Made by a program: the position numbers and the translations under genes | NCBI RefSeq assembly: GCF_003284725.1 | Contig: NZ_PGTO01000025.1 | Location: 1-43,171 of the forward strand | DNA from: Paramagnetospirillum kuznetsovii | GTDB taxonomy: Bacteria > Pseudomonadota > Alphaproteobacteria > Rhodospirillales > Magnetospirillaceae | Length of the DNA: 43,171 nt | Direction: 5' to 3' | Shown here: positions 14,872-23,810 of the stretch, in pieces | Layout: every line of letters starts with the position of its first letter | Position numbering within the stretch: the first letter of the stretch is position 1 | The notes under the pieces: generated by a model | Database searches by the model: none | What the model saw: only the letters and a program-made list of their open reading frames with translations | What the model was told of the DNA's origin: nothing

Positions 14872-15651
14872 ATGCTCGACCCAGCCCTGCTCATCCGAGC
14901 CGATTCCGGCATTACCACCCTGACCCTGAATCGGCCGGCGGCGCGCAATGCCTTGTCGGTCGCCCTGATGACCGAGATGGAGGCGGCCCTGGCCGCCATC
15001 GCCGCCGACCGCTCGGTCAAGGTGGTGATTCTCGCCGCCAATGGCCCGGCTTTTTGCGCGGGCCATGACCTGAAGGAAATGCGCGGACTGAAGGGACGCG
15101 ACGCGGTGGCCGAGGTCTTCGCCCTGTGTTCTCGGGTGATGACCGCCATTGTGCGGCTGCCCCAGCCGGTGATCGCCAAGGTGCACGGCATGGCCACCGC
15201 CGCCGGATGCCAGCTGGTGGCCAGCTGCGATCTCGCCTATGGCGCCGCCACGGCCCATTTCGCGACGCCTGGGGTCAATATCGGCCTGTTCTGCTCGACC
15301 CCCATGGTGGCGCTGTCGCGGGCGGTGGGGCGCAAGCAGGCCATGGAGATGCTGCTGTCGGGCCGCCCGGTGGACGCCTCCCTGGCCGAGGCCTGGGGCC
15401 TGATCAACAAGGCGGTGGAACCCGAGCAATTGGATGCGGTGGTGGCCGAGATGGCTGGACTGATCGCCGCCAAGTCGGCCAATACCGTCACGGTCGGCAA
15501 GGAAGCCTTCTATCGTCAGATGGAGATGGGCCTGGATCAGGCCTATGCCTATGCGTCCGAGGTGATGACCACCAACATGCTGGCGCGCGACGCCGCCGAG
15601 GGCATCGACGCCTTCCTGGAAAAGCGGCCTCCCCGGTGGGAAGGCTGTTAG
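14872..15651 (+). CDS. Enoyl-CoA hydratase/isomerase family protein
   Basis: A 259-residue crotonase-fold protein. The oxyanion-hole segments are visible as AFCAGHDLKEM and GMATAAGCQLVASCDLAYG, followed by FATPGVNIGLFCSTPMVAL. The glutamates used for water addition in true enoyl-CoA hydratases are not evident at the usual places, so it resembles the ECHDC3-like branch whose reaction is uncertain. It is cytoplasmic. The ATG at 14872 follows a GCGAGGCG-type site. Its stop codon overlaps the convergent universal stress gene by four bases. The divergent thioesterase suggests a shared role in acyl-CoA handling. Confidence 0.85.
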   Translation: MLDPALLIRADSGITTLTLNRPAARNALSVALMTEMEAALAAIAADRSVKVVILAANGPAFCAGHDLKEMRGLKGRDAVAEVFALCSRVMTAIVRLPQPVIAKVHGMATAAGCQLVASCDLAYGAATAHFATPGVNIGLFCSTPMVALSRAVGRKQAMEMLLSGRPVDASLAEAWGLINKAVEPEQLDAVVAEMAGLIAAKSANTVTVGKEAFYRQMEMGLDQAYAYASEVMTTNMLARDAAEGIDAFLEKRPPRWEGC

Positions 15652-16457
15652 CAGGAGAACAGCACCGGCAGCCCCATATGGGCCAGGATGTGGCGGGTGC
15701 CCGCACCCGCCTTGCCCCGGAAGGACAGGATCTTGCCCACATGGCCGCCGACCACCAGAAGGTCGGCATTCACGTCATAGGCGCGCGACAGCAAGGTGTC
15801 CATGACCCCCAGGCCATCGGTCATCACCCTCTCGCCCACCACGGGCAGACCGTGGATGCGCAAATGGTCGATGATGTCCACCGGCGGCGTGGTGGCATCC
15901 CGGGACACCAGATCGCGGCGATAGACCACCAGAAGCTCCTTGGCATCCTTGATCAGCGGCAGCGAATCGTGCAGGGCGCGGGTGGCCTGCTTGCCGGATC
16001 GCCAGCCGATCACCACCCGTTCGCCGATGGCCTCGCCCTTGCCGACGGCGGGCGCCACCAGGATGGGGCGGCCGGAATCGAGAATCAGCTGTTCGACCAT
16101 GGTGGCGGGCACATGGCCGCCATTGGGCGTGGGCTGGGTGACGACGACCATGTCCACATAGTGGCTGCAGAACACGACTTCCGCGATCAGCTCTTCCTGG
16201 GCGCCGTGCTCGATCTGCCACCAGCGGGTATCAAGCCCCTGTGTCGCCTCGTCGAAGACGACCTTGGCCTTGGCGGCCTCGGCCAGCAAGGTGTCGCTGG
16301 GCCGGTGGGCCATCACGGCGGCGGCATAGACCTCGCGCCGGGCGAACAGGCCCGTCAGGCGGGCGCCGAACCGCTTGGCCTGGGCCACCGCCAGGGTCAG
16401 GCCGGCCTTGGTGCTGTCGTCGCCGTCAACATGGACGAGAATGTCTTTGATGCTCAT
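15648..16457 (-). CDS. Universal stress protein with two Usp domains
   Basis: A 269-residue protein with two tandem Usp domains. The first starts MSIKDILVHVDGDDSTKAGL. The second ends DLLVVGGHVGKILSFRGKAGAGTRHILAH, which carries the Gly-rich nucleotide loop of the family (G-x2-G-x9-G-S/T-like). Only the second domain shows the loop, so ATP binding by one domain is likely. The ATG at 16457 is chosen because it starts the first Usp strand; a longer frame to 16508 would add a basic non-homologous tail. Its stop overlaps the convergent hydratase gene by four bases. Two palindromes at 16535-16567 lie upstream and may control it. Confidence 0.87.
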   Translation of the reverse strand: MSIKDILVHVDGDDSTKAGLTLAVAQAKRFGARLTGLFARREVYAAAVMAHRPSDTLLAEAAKAKVVFDEATQGLDTRWWQIEHGAQEELIAEVVFCSHYVDMVVVTQPTPNGGHVPATMVEQLILDSGRPILVAPAVGKGEAIGERVVIGWRSGKQATRALHDSLPLIKDAKELLVVYRRDLVSRDATTPPVDIIDHLRIHGLPVVGERVMTDGLGVMDTLLSRAYDVNADLLVVGGHVGKILSFRGKAGAGTRHILAHMGLPVLFSC

Positions 16458-16534
16458 GAATCCACCCTGCCCGGAATTATTTTTATGGAACCGGTAGCGA
16501 TAGTTCACCGACGAACAAGGCTCCCGTCAAGCGA

Positions 16535-16567
16535 AATTACGTAATTCGGTATCAGAATACGTAATTA
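16535..16567 (-). promoter_or_regulatory. Paired TACGTA palindromes upstream of the universal stress gene
   Basis: AATTACGTAATT at 16535-16546 is a perfect palindrome, and a second TACGTA-centred site at about 16556-16567 has its centre exactly 20 bases away. They lie 80-110 bases upstream of the Usp ATG, ahead of a TTGACG hexamer that could be its -35 box. The second site overlaps the stop codon of the pseudouridine synthase gene. A pair of regulator sites on one helix face is inferred; the regulator is unknown. Confidence 0.5.
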
Positions 16568-17248
16568 GTCCGCCCAGCCGCAGGCGACAAGGTAATCGCG
16601 CATGTGTTCGGGGACCGGCGCGGTGGCGGAGATCGGCGGTTTCGCGGGGTAAAGCGGCAATTCGATATGACGCGAATGCAGCAGCAGGCGATCACCGGCC
16701 AGGGTGCCGGTGCCGCGGCCATAGATGGCGTCGCCCACCAGCGGGTGGCCCATGGCGGCGCAATGGGCGCGGATCTGGTGAGTCCGGCCCGTCAGCGGCT
16801 TGCATTCCAGCCAGGACAGCCTGCCGTCGCAGCCCAGCAGCCGCCATTGGGTGGTGGAGGCCTGGCCGGAACGGTCCACCTCCATGCGCCAGCCGTGGCT
16901 GCGCTCGCGCTTCTTCAGCGGGAAGTCCATCACGCCCTCGGTATCACGGGTGCGGCCGACCACCATCGCCCAGTAGGTCTTGGCGGCAAGGCCCTGGGCG
17001 AACAGGGCGCCCAATTGGGCCAAAGCCTTCTTGTGGCGCCCGAGCACGAGGCAGCCGGAGGTCTCCTTGTCCAGGCGGTGGGCCAGTTCGGGATCGCGCC
17101 TTTCGCCAAAGCGCAGCGCCGACAGATACATCTGGAGATGCTCGCCGCCGCTAGGCCCGGCATGGACCATCAGCCCGGCGGGCTTGTCCATGATCAGCGC
17201 GGCCGCGTCGCGATAGAGCACGCGGGAGACGAGGTCTTCCGGAATCAT
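16565..17248 (-). CDS. RluA-family 23S rRNA/tRNA pseudouridine synthase
   Basis: A 227-residue protein that converts uridine to pseudouridine in RNA. The catalytic motif HRLDKETSG is present (the Asp is the nucleophile), followed by TYWAMVVG and GRTHQIRAHCAAMGHPLVGD, the standard RluA motifs. There is no N-terminal S4 domain, so it belongs to the short RluA/TruC-like group, and the exact target uridine cannot be told. ATG 17248 is preferred because GGAG lies five bases before it. A GTG at 17254 would overlap the RND stop. It follows the RND pump gene with almost no gap and may be read through from that operon. Confidence 0.88.
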   Translation of the reverse strand: MIPEDLVSRVLYRDAAALIMDKPAGLMVHAGPSGGEHLQMYLSALRFGERRDPELAHRLDKETSGCLVLGRHKKALAQLGALFAQGLAAKTYWAMVVGRTRDTEGVMDFPLKKRERSHGWRMEVDRSGQASTTQWRLLGCDGRLSWLECKPLTGRTHQIRAHCAAMGHPLVGDAIYGRGTGTLAGDRLLLHSRHIELPLYPAKPPISATAPVPEHMRDYLVACGWAD

Positions 17249-17250
17249 GG

Positions 17251-20200
17251 TCACTCCGCCGCCGCCGGAACCGCCACGGGCTGGCGGCGCTCGGAGGCGA
17301 TGAAGGTATAGATGACCGGAAGCACGAACAGGGTGAACAGGGTGCCGATGGTCATGCCGGCGACGATCACCACCGCGATGGAAAAGCGGGACGCCGCCCC
17401 GGCGCCGCTGGCGAACAGCAGGGGCAGCAATCCGGTCACCATGGCCGCCGTGGTCATCAGGATGGGGCGCAGGCGCAGCCCGGCGGCCATCTTCACCGCC
17501 TCGGTCCGCGACAGTCCGTGATGGGCCTGCTGCTCGCGCGCCACTTCACAGATCAGGATGCCGTGCTTGGTGATCAGGCCGATCAGGGTCACCAGCCCCA
17601 CCTGGGTGTAGATGTTCATGCTGGCGACGCCGAGCGCCAGGGGGATCAGGGCGCCGCAGATGGACAGGGGCACCGAGACCATGATCACCAGGGGATCGCG
17701 GAAGCTTTCGAACTGGGCGGCCAGCACCAGGAAGATGATCACCAGCGCGAAGACGAAGGTGAGCATCAGGGCGTTGCCTTCCTGCATGTATTGGCGCGAC
17801 TGGCCCGCGTAATCGACGCTGTAGCCCTGGGGCAGAATCGCGGCGGCGCTGTCGCGAAGCAGGTCGAGGGCTTGGCCTAGGGTCACGCCCGGCATGGGAA
17901 AGGCCTGGATGGTCACCGAATTGAGCTGATTGAACTGGTTCAGGGATTCCGGGCGCACCTCGCTGCCCAGGGTCACCAGCGAGGACAAGGGAATGGAAGC
18001 GCCATTGGTGGAACGCACATGGAAGCGGCCAAGATTGGCCGGCTCCAGGCGGAATTCGCGGCTCACCTGCGGGATCACCTGATAGGAACGACCTTGCAGA
18101 TTGATCAGATTGACGTAATTGCCGCCGGTCATGGTGGCGAAGGCATCGCCGATCTGCTGCATGGAGACGCCATAGGCGGCGGCCTTGTCCCGGTCGATAT
18201 TCACCTTGGTCTGCGGGCTTTGAAACTTCAGATCGCCGTCGATGAAGGCGAACATGCCCGATTGCTGGGCCCGAGTGATGATCTCGGACTCCATCTCCAG
18301 CAATTGACGGTAGTCGGCGGTCGATGAAATGACGAACTGGACCGGCAGGCCGTCGACGCCCGGCAGGGGCGGCGGCGGGAAGACCGAGGCCTTGACGCCC
18401 GACACCGCGTTCAAGGACATCTGGAATGCCGCCGTCAATTCCTTGGCGGCGCGCTTGCGCTGGTCCCAGCCGGTCAGCACGGCGCCGCCGAAGCCCTGGT
18501 TGATGCCGCCCATGCCGTTGATCAGGAAGGTGTCGCGCACTTCCGGGAAGGTGTGCAGCTTGCCTTCGACCTGATGGGCGAAGACGTCCATGAATTCCGT
18601 ATTGGCCGAGGCCGGGCCGCTATAGGCGGTGAAGACCACGCCCTGGTCCTCTTCCGGCGCCAGTTCGGTGGGCACCGCCAGGAACAGGAAGGGCAGGCTG
18701 GCCAGCACGATCAGGGCGAAGCCCAGGGTGGTGGGCCGATCGGCCAGGGAGGCGGCCAGCCAGATTTCATAGCGGGCGCGGACCCGCTCGAAGGTGCGGT
18801 CGATCAGGGCGGGCAGGCCGGATTTGTCGTCGTCGTGGCGCAGGATCAGCGAGCACATCATGGGCGACAGCGTCAGGGCGATGATGCCCGACACCACCAC
18901 CGACCCCGCCAGGGTCAGGGCGAATTCCTTGAACAGCGAGCCGGTCAGGCCGCCCATGAAGGCGATGGGGGCATAGACCGCCGCCAAGGTCACGGTCATG
19001 GCGATGACCGGTCCCGCGATTTCGCGGGTTCCCATCAGGGCGGCCCGGACCGGGGGATGGCCCTCTTCGATATGGCGGTGGATGTTCTCCACCACCACGA
19101 TGGCGTCGTCCACCACCAGCCCGATGGCCAGGACCATGGCCAGCAAGGTCAGCAGGTTGATGGAAAAGCCCAGGGCCAGCAGCAAGGTGGCGACGCCCAC
19201 CAGGGACAGCGGCACCGTCACCACCGGAATGGCGACGGAGCGCAGCGAGCCCATGAAGAAGAAGATCACCACCATGACGATCAGCGCCGCTTCCAAGATG
19301 GTCTTGGCGACCTCGTCGATGGCGGCCTGGATGAACAGGGTGGAATCATAGGCGACCTTGGCGATCAGCCCGGGGGGCAATTGCGCCTGGATGGCGGGCA
19401 GCGTGTCTTCCCGGACCTGGCGGATCACCGACAGGGGATTGGCTTCCGGCGTGGTGTAGATACCGACGAAAATGGCGCGGTCGCCGCTGGCGAAGACGCT
19501 CATATCGTCATTCTCCGGCCCCAGCTTCACATCCGCCACATCACCAAGCCGCACCAGCTTGGCGCCGGAATGCTTGATCACCAATTGCTGGAACTCGGCG
19601 ACGGATTTGAGGTCGGTGGACGCCTGGGTATTGACCACGTCGAAGGCGCCCTTGGTCGAGCCCGAGGCCGAGGTGAAATTGTTCGAGGTCAACGCCGTCT
19701 TCAGGTCATCGGCACTCAGATCGAACTGGGCCATCTTTTCCGGGTCGATCCAGACGCGCATGGAGAATTTCTGGCCGCCGAACACTTCCGGATTGGCGAC
19801 GCCCGGTACGGCGGCCAGCTTGGGCTGGATCACCCGCATGACGTAATCGGTGATCTGCTGCTGGCTGAGACGGTCGGAGGAAAAGGCGAGATAGGCCGAG
19901 GCGAAGGACTGGCCGGTCTCCTTCTTGATCACCGGATCGTTGATGCCGCGCGGCAGAACCGCCCGAACCTCGTTGGCCTTGCTCAAGACCTCGGTCATGG
20001 CGGTTTCGGGGTCTTCGTTCAGGCGTACATAGGCCTTGATGACGGAGATTCCCTGGAGCGACTTGGAGGTCAGGTAGTCGATGCCCTCGGCGGTGGCCAC
20101 CGCCTTTTGCAGGGGCTGGGTGACGAAGCCCTGGATCAGGTCGGCGTCGGCGCCGGGAAAGGTGGTGGTGATGGTGATGACCGTGTTCGTCATCTCGGGA

Positions 20201-20304
20201 TATTGCCGAACCGGCAGGCTGCTCAAAGCCCGAAAGCCGACGAACAAGATCAGCAGGCTGACCACCGAGGCCAGGACGGGCCGCTTGATGAAGATGTCGA
20301 ACAT
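17251..20304 (-). CDS. RND multidrug efflux transporter, inner-membrane pump (HAE1 family)
   Basis: A 1017-residue proton-driven exporter, length normal for AcrB/MexF-type pumps. Twelve transmembrane helices are expected: one at the N terminus, a periplasmic loop, helices 2-6, a second large loop and helices 8-12. The proton-relay pair is in GLVVDDAIVVVEN (about residue 400), with a Lys partner in the second half. The N terminus MFDIFIKRPVLASVV is typical. It lies 19 bp after the adaptor gene and behind the tetR gene. No outer-membrane factor is encoded here, so it must use a TolC-type channel from elsewhere. Substrates are unknown. Confidence 0.93.
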   Translation of the reverse strand: MFDIFIKRPVLASVVSLLILFVGFRALSSLPVRQYPEMTNTVITITTTFPGADADLIQGFVTQPLQKAVATAEGIDYLTSKSLQGISVIKAYVRLNEDPETAMTEVLSKANEVRAVLPRGINDPVIKKETGQSFASAYLAFSSDRLSQQQITDYVMRVIQPKLAAVPGVANPEVFGGQKFSMRVWIDPEKMAQFDLSADDLKTALTSNNFTSASGSTKGAFDVVNTQASTDLKSVAEFQQLVIKHSGAKLVRLGDVADVKLGPENDDMSVFASGDRAIFVGIYTTPEANPLSVIRQVREDTLPAIQAQLPPGLIAKVAYDSTLFIQAAIDEVAKTILEAALIVMVVIFFFMGSLRSVAIPVVTVPLSLVGVATLLLALGFSINLLTLLAMVLAIGLVVDDAIVVVENIHRHIEEGHPPVRAALMGTREIAGPVIAMTVTLAAVYAPIAFMGGLTGSLFKEFALTLAGSVVVSGIIALTLSPMMCSLILRHDDDKSGLPALIDRTFERVRARYEIWLAASLADRPTTLGFALIVLASLPFLFLAVPTELAPEEDQGVVFTAYSGPASANTEFMDVFAHQVEGKLHTFPEVRDTFLINGMGGINQGFGGAVLTGWDQRKRAAKELTAAFQMSLNAVSGVKASVFPPPPLPGVDGLPVQFVISSTADYRQLLEMESEIITRAQQSGMFAFIDGDLKFQSPQTKVNIDRDKAAAYGVSMQQIGDAFATMTGGNYVNLINLQGRSYQVIPQVSREFRLEPANLGRFHVRSTNGASIPLSSLVTLGSEVRPESLNQFNQLNSVTIQAFPMPGVTLGQALDLLRDSAAAILPQGYSVDYAGQSRQYMQEGNALMLTFVFALVIIFLVLAAQFESFRDPLVIMVSVPLSICGALIPLALGVASMNIYTQVGLVTLIGLITKHGILICEVAREQQAHHGLSRTEAVKMAAGLRLRPILMTTAAMVTGLLPLLFASGAGAASRFSIAVVIVAGMTIGTLFTLFVLPVIYTFIASERRQPVAVPAAAE

Positions 20305-20323
20305 GATGCTGATCTCTGCCGTT

Positions 20324-21433
20324 CTATTTCAGTGCGGTCTTGGCCGGTGCCTTCAGGGGATCGTCCTCGGCGATTTGGATGGGGCTGCCGTTTTCCAGCT
20401 TCACCTGCCCCGAGGTCACGACAATGTCGCCCGGCTTTACGCCCTGCTTCACCACCACGGTCCCGTCGCGGCGGTCGCCCAACTGGACAACGGCGCGTTC
20501 GGCGATCTTGCCCTTGTCGCCGTCGCGAACCACGAAGACGGCGTCGCCGTGCAGGTTGTAGGACACCGCCGAGACCGGAATGGTGACCACCCTTTCCGTG
20601 GCGGGGCGGTCGATCTCGATCTTGGCGAACATACCGGGGCGCAGGCGCTGACCGGCATTGGGGAACTTGGCCTGGACCGTCACCATGCCGGTCTTCGAAT
20701 CCACCTGCGGCTCGATGGCGGCGATGGCTCCGTCGAAACTCTGAGCGGGCCAGGCGTCGCTGGTCATGCGCACGTTCTGTCCGACGCTCACCGCCGACAG
20801 ATCCTTCTGCGAGACGGTGAAATCGCACAGCATCAGCGAGAGATCTTGCAGATTGACCATGACCTGACCAGGCTGGACATATTGGCCCAGATCGATCTTG
20901 CGCACGCCAAGGACGCCGTCGAATGGGGCCGCCACCGATTTCTTGGCGATCTGGGCATGCAGCCCGGCCACCTTGGCTTGCTTCACCTTCAACTCGGCCT
21001 GGGTCTTTTCCAGGGCGGCGACGCTGACGGTGTTGGAACGCAGCAGCGCCACATTGCGGTCGTTGCTGGTATGGGCCAGGGCCAGTTCGGCCTCGGCGCT
21101 GCGCAGATCGCCCAGTTCCACATCGGAATCCAGGCGCACCAGAATCTGGCCGCGCTTGACCTCCTGGCCCGACTGGAAGCCGATCTCCTTGACCAGACCG
21201 GACAGGGAGCCCGCGATATCGACGCCGTTCACCGCCTGCAGCGTGCCCACGGCGAAAACCGTGCTGCGCCAGTCGTCGAGGCTGGCGGTGGCTGCGGTCA
21301 CCGAGACCACCGGCTTTGGCATATTGGCGAAATACTGCTTGATCATGGTGTTGCGGAAGCCGACGAAGCCGAAGACGCCGCCGAACACCACGGCGCTGCC
21401 CACCAGCATGATGATCATTCTCTTGGCCTTCAT
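20324..21433 (-). CDS. RND efflux periplasmic adaptor (membrane fusion protein)
   Basis: A 369-residue HlyD/AcrA-type protein that links the RND pump to an outer-membrane channel. It has one N-terminal membrane anchor (about residues 5-27). A lipoyl half-domain follows, with VGTLQAVNGVDIAGSLSGLV and GQEVKRGQILVRLD. Next come a helical hairpin (about 95-140), the second lipoyl half (SVAAPFDGVLGVRKIDLGQYV) and a beta-barrel. There is no lipobox cysteine. The ATG at 21433 follows GGAGG and overlaps the tetR stop as ATGA, so the regulator and adaptor are translated together. Confidence in class is high; the drug range is unknown. Confidence 0.92.
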   Translation of the reverse strand: MKAKRMIIMLVGSAVVFGGVFGFVGFRNTMIKQYFANMPKPVVSVTAATASLDDWRSTVFAVGTLQAVNGVDIAGSLSGLVKEIGFQSGQEVKRGQILVRLDSDVELGDLRSAEAELALAHTSNDRNVALLRSNTVSVAALEKTQAELKVKQAKVAGLHAQIAKKSVAAPFDGVLGVRKIDLGQYVQPGQVMVNLQDLSLMLCDFTVSQKDLSAVSVGQNVRMTSDAWPAQSFDGAIAAIEPQVDSKTGMVTVQAKFPNAGQRLRPGMFAKIEIDRPATERVVTIPVSAVSYNLHGDAVFVVRDGDKGKIAERAVVQLGDRRDGTVVVKQGVKPGDIVVTSGQVKLENGSPIQIAEDDPLKAPAKTALK

Positions 21434-21978
21434 GATGGGCCTCCTTCCTTGACGGTCAGCAGATCGAGGGCATGGCGCATCAGGCATTCGCCAGCTTTGT
21501 CGTCGCCGAGACGAATGCCCATCAGGCGTTGAAAATACAATCCATCCATGGCGGTACGGATCAGTCCGGCCCTGGTCACATCGGGGCTGTCGCTGGCGAT
21601 GCGATCCTGCCAGAGGGCATACATGGCGTGAACGGGCGCCATCAGGTCTGGATTGACGGTGATCGCCGCCAGCAGAGCGCCGCCCACGGGATCATTGGCC
21701 GGGCCGGTGGGGTCGAAGCAGGCCCGCACCAGGGTGCGCGCCCAGCGATAGGGGCCTTCGGGCTCGCGCTGGTAATAGTCGCGGTTCAACTGGTCGCACT
21801 GGTCGATCAATCGTTGGACCATGCCGCGGATCAGGTCGTCCTTGCTCTTGAAGTGGTAGAGCACGCCGCCCTTGCTGACGCCCGCCACCTTGGCGGCGGC
21901 GTCCAGGGTCAGCTTGCCCACGCCCTGGTCGCGGACGATGGCCATGGCGGCGTCGATGATTGTGTCGCTGGTGCTCAT
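21430..21978 (-). CDS. TetR-family transcriptional repressor of the RND efflux operon
   Basis: A 182-residue regulator. The N-terminal helix-turn-helix is clear (about residues 8-50: TLDAAAKVAGVSKGGVLYHFKSKDDLI). The rest is the helical ligand-binding domain. The fold matches AcrR/TetR_N proteins, and the ligand cannot be read from sequence. It is the first gene of the operon, overlapping the adaptor start by four bases, so it is autoregulated if the double palindrome just upstream (21987-22024) is its operator. The ribosome site is weak, consistent with low expression. Confidence 0.92.
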   Translation of the reverse strand: MSTSDTIIDAAMAIVRDQGVGKLTLDAAAKVAGVSKGGVLYHFKSKDDLIRGMVQRLIDQCDQLNRDYYQREPEGPYRWARTLVRACFDPTGPANDPVGGALLAAITVNPDLMAPVHAMYALWQDRIASDSPDVTRAGLIRTAMDGLYFQRLMGIRLGDDKAGECLMRHALDLLTVKEGGPS

Positions 21979-21986
21979 GAAAGACT

Positions 21987-22024
21987 ATACCGTCCAGACG
22001 GTTACTGTACCGGCTGGACGGTAT
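21987..22024 (-). promoter_or_regulatory. Double TetR operator upstream of the efflux operon
   Basis: Two 14-bp palindromic sites are visible: ACCGTCCAGACGGT (21989-22002, perfect except the two central bases) and ACCGGCTGGACGGT (22009-22022, one arm pair imperfect). Their centres are 20 bp apart, and the outer arms form an 11-bp inverted repeat (ATACCGTCCAG/CTGGACGGTAT). They lie 9-46 bases from the tetR ATG. This is the layout of a TetR-family autoregulatory operator bound by two dimers. Confidence 0.75.
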
Positions 22025-22097
22025 GGTGAATAGGGCGTTCGAGTCTAGCCTTACCTAAGCATGGCTTGGGTGCGTGGAACGCAAATCCGCAGAAAAG

Positions 22098-23057
22098 CTA
22101 GGCCTTTGCCTGATAATAAAGGTTCTGGACGTGGCTTCCCGCCGCGAAGAACACCCAACGCTCGGCCAGCAGGCCGATGAACTGGCAGACGAAGGCCAGG
22201 GCGGGCAGGCCCGACAGCAGCAGCGCGGCGGGAACCGCGAAACCGGCCAGCAGGAAGAACACGGTCAGCCCCTTCACCGTGTCCGCGCCGCCGGGGGCGG
22301 CGAATTCGATGGTGTTGAAGCTTTCGCCCATGAAGCCCTGGGTGATCTGGCGGATTTGGGTGTGGTGGAGGCCGATGGCGCTTTTCATGGACGACGGCGA
22401 TTTGGCGGTGGTGTTGGCCCACAGCTGATAGGCCCGGGTGACCAGGGCCAGCAGGGTCAGGACCACGGCGCCCGCCAGCATGAAGCCTGCCAGGCCGCTG
22501 CCCATGACCGCTCCATAGGCGGCGGCCAGGGTGAAGCCCGATGCCAATCCCATCAGCAGGTAGTTGATCACTGTCCACGACGAAGCCCATTGGCGGATGA
22601 AGCGGACGCAGGCATAGATCATACCGGTGCAGACGAAGAGCGCCACAGAACCGGCCACCACCAGGAAGCCCATGGCCATGGGCAAGTCCAGCGCCTTGCC
22701 GTTGCCGAAGGTCAGCAGAACCGGCGCCCAGCCCAGGGCGTGAATGCCCGCGTAAAGCACCGCCAGTCCGCAGACCGCCGGAATCAGGATCACTTCGCGG
22801 GACAGCCACGAGGTGCGCCAGCGGGTCGCCGCCCGCCAGCCACGCTGCGGATTGGCCAGATGGAAGATCGACGCAACCAGGCCCAGGCACAGCAGCACCA
22901 GGGCCAGCAAGCCGCCGACCGCATAGAAGCCGCCGGTCTCGGGCGCGGCTCCGGCGCCGATGACGTGATAGAACTGTCCGGCCACCAGGGCGATCAGCAG
23001 GCCTTGGCCTGCGCCGATCAGGGTGGTGAGGAAGACGACGGAAAACGCGGGTTTCAT
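22098..23057 (-). CDS. soeC: DmsC-family membrane anchor subunit, SoeC-like
   Basis: A 319-residue integral membrane protein with eight or nine predicted helices, the DmsC family of quinone-linked anchors. Seen: HLANPQRGWRAATRWRTSWLSREV, a conserved loop of the family, and an extended central loop after about residue 210. It anchors the SoeAB dimer and passes electrons to the quinone pool. It follows soeB by 15 bp with a good ribosome site (GGAG). Assignment to sulfite oxidation depends on the large subunit; the anchor itself is shared by many molybdoenzymes. No terminator is evident after its stop. Confidence 0.85.
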   Translation of the reverse strand: MKPAFSVVFLTTLIGAGQGLLIALVAGQFYHVIGAGAAPETGGFYAVGGLLALVLLCLGLVASIFHLANPQRGWRAATRWRTSWLSREVILIPAVCGLAVLYAGIHALGWAPVLLTFGNGKALDLPMAMGFLVVAGSVALFVCTGMIYACVRFIRQWASSWTVINYLLMGLASGFTLAAAYGAVMGSGLAGFMLAGAVVLTLLALVTRAYQLWANTTAKSPSSMKSAIGLHHTQIRQITQGFMGESFNTIEFAAPGGADTVKGLTVFFLLAGFAVPAALLLSGLPALAFVCQFIGLLAERWVFFAAGSHVQNLYYQAKA

Positions 23058-23072
23058 GGGGCTCTCCTTCGT

Positions 23073-23810
23073 CTACCAGCTCGACACGCCGTCGATGGTG
23101 GGCGTGGTGAAGGCGGGACGGGGCTTCTCCCCCTCGGCCTTCAGCGGATTGTCCACCCGCACCAACTCGTCGGCATGCAGCACCGTGGTGATCTTGCGGC
23201 GCGGCAGATAATGATTGGACGGCTTGGTTCCCCATTCCGGCATCAACTGGAATCCGCCATTGTCGTGAATGGCCTTGGCGGCTTCCGACGCGGGATCGTT
23301 GATATCGCCGAAGATGCGGGCGGAGGCAGGGCAGGCCAGCACGCAGGCGGGCTTGCGCCGATCTTCCTCGATGGTCTTGTCGTAGATGCGGTCGACGCAG
23401 AGCGTGCATTTCTTCATGACGCCCTGGACCGGGTCGAATTCACGGGCGCCGTAGGGGCAGGACCACGAGCAGTATTTGCAGCCGATGCACTTGTCGTAGT
23501 CCACCAGGACGATGCCGTCCTCTTCCCGCTTATAGCTGGCCCCGGTGGGGCAGACCGGCACGCAAGGCGGCTCCTCGCAATGCAGGCAGCTTTTCGGGAA
23601 ATGGACGGTCTCCGTATTGGGGAAGGTGCCGCATTCATAGGTCTGGACGCGGTTGAAGAACACCCCGGTGGGGTCTTTCCCATAGGGGTTCTCGTCGGTC
23701 AGGGGACCGGCCCAGCCCGACGTGTTCCATTCCTTGCACGAGGTCACGCAGGCATGGCAGCCGACGCAGACATTGAGGTCGATGACCAGGGCGAGCTGAA
23801 CCTTGCTCAT
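23073..23810 (-). CDS. soeB: 4Fe-4S electron-transfer subunit, SoeB/DmsB-like
   Basis: A 245-residue cytoplasmic ferredoxin subunit. Four Cys clusters of the DmsB/SoeB type are seen: CVGCHACVTSC, CLHCEEPPCVPVC, CIGCKYCSWSC, and a fourth formed by CTLC with CVLAC. These wire electrons from the molybdenum subunit to the membrane anchor. The start overlaps the soeA stop as ATGA, and soeC follows by 15 bp. The absence of a signal peptide agrees with a cytoplasmic enzyme. The length is within the family range. Confidence 0.88.
   Translation of the reverse strand: MSKVQLALVIDLNVCVGCHACVTSCKEWNTSGWAGPLTDENPYGKDPTGVFFNRVQTYECGTFPNTETVHFPKSCLHCEEPPCVPVCPTGASYKREEDGIVLVDYDKCIGCKYCSWSCPYGAREFDPVQGVMKKCTLCVDRIYDKTIEEDRRKPACVLACPASARIFGDINDPASEAAKAIHDNGGFQLMPEWGTKPSNHYLPRRKITTVLHADELVRVDNPLKAEGEKPRPAFTTPTIDGVSSW

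Noticed and set aside
13281..15197. 638-codon open frame on the minus strand
   Set aside because: Opposite the receiver-cNMP and hydratase genes and in another frame over the thioesterase; contradictory with three clear genes.
18553..20586. 677-codon open frame on the plus strand
   Set aside because: Opposite the RND pump and adaptor genes; low-complexity Gly/Gln/Asp/His translation.
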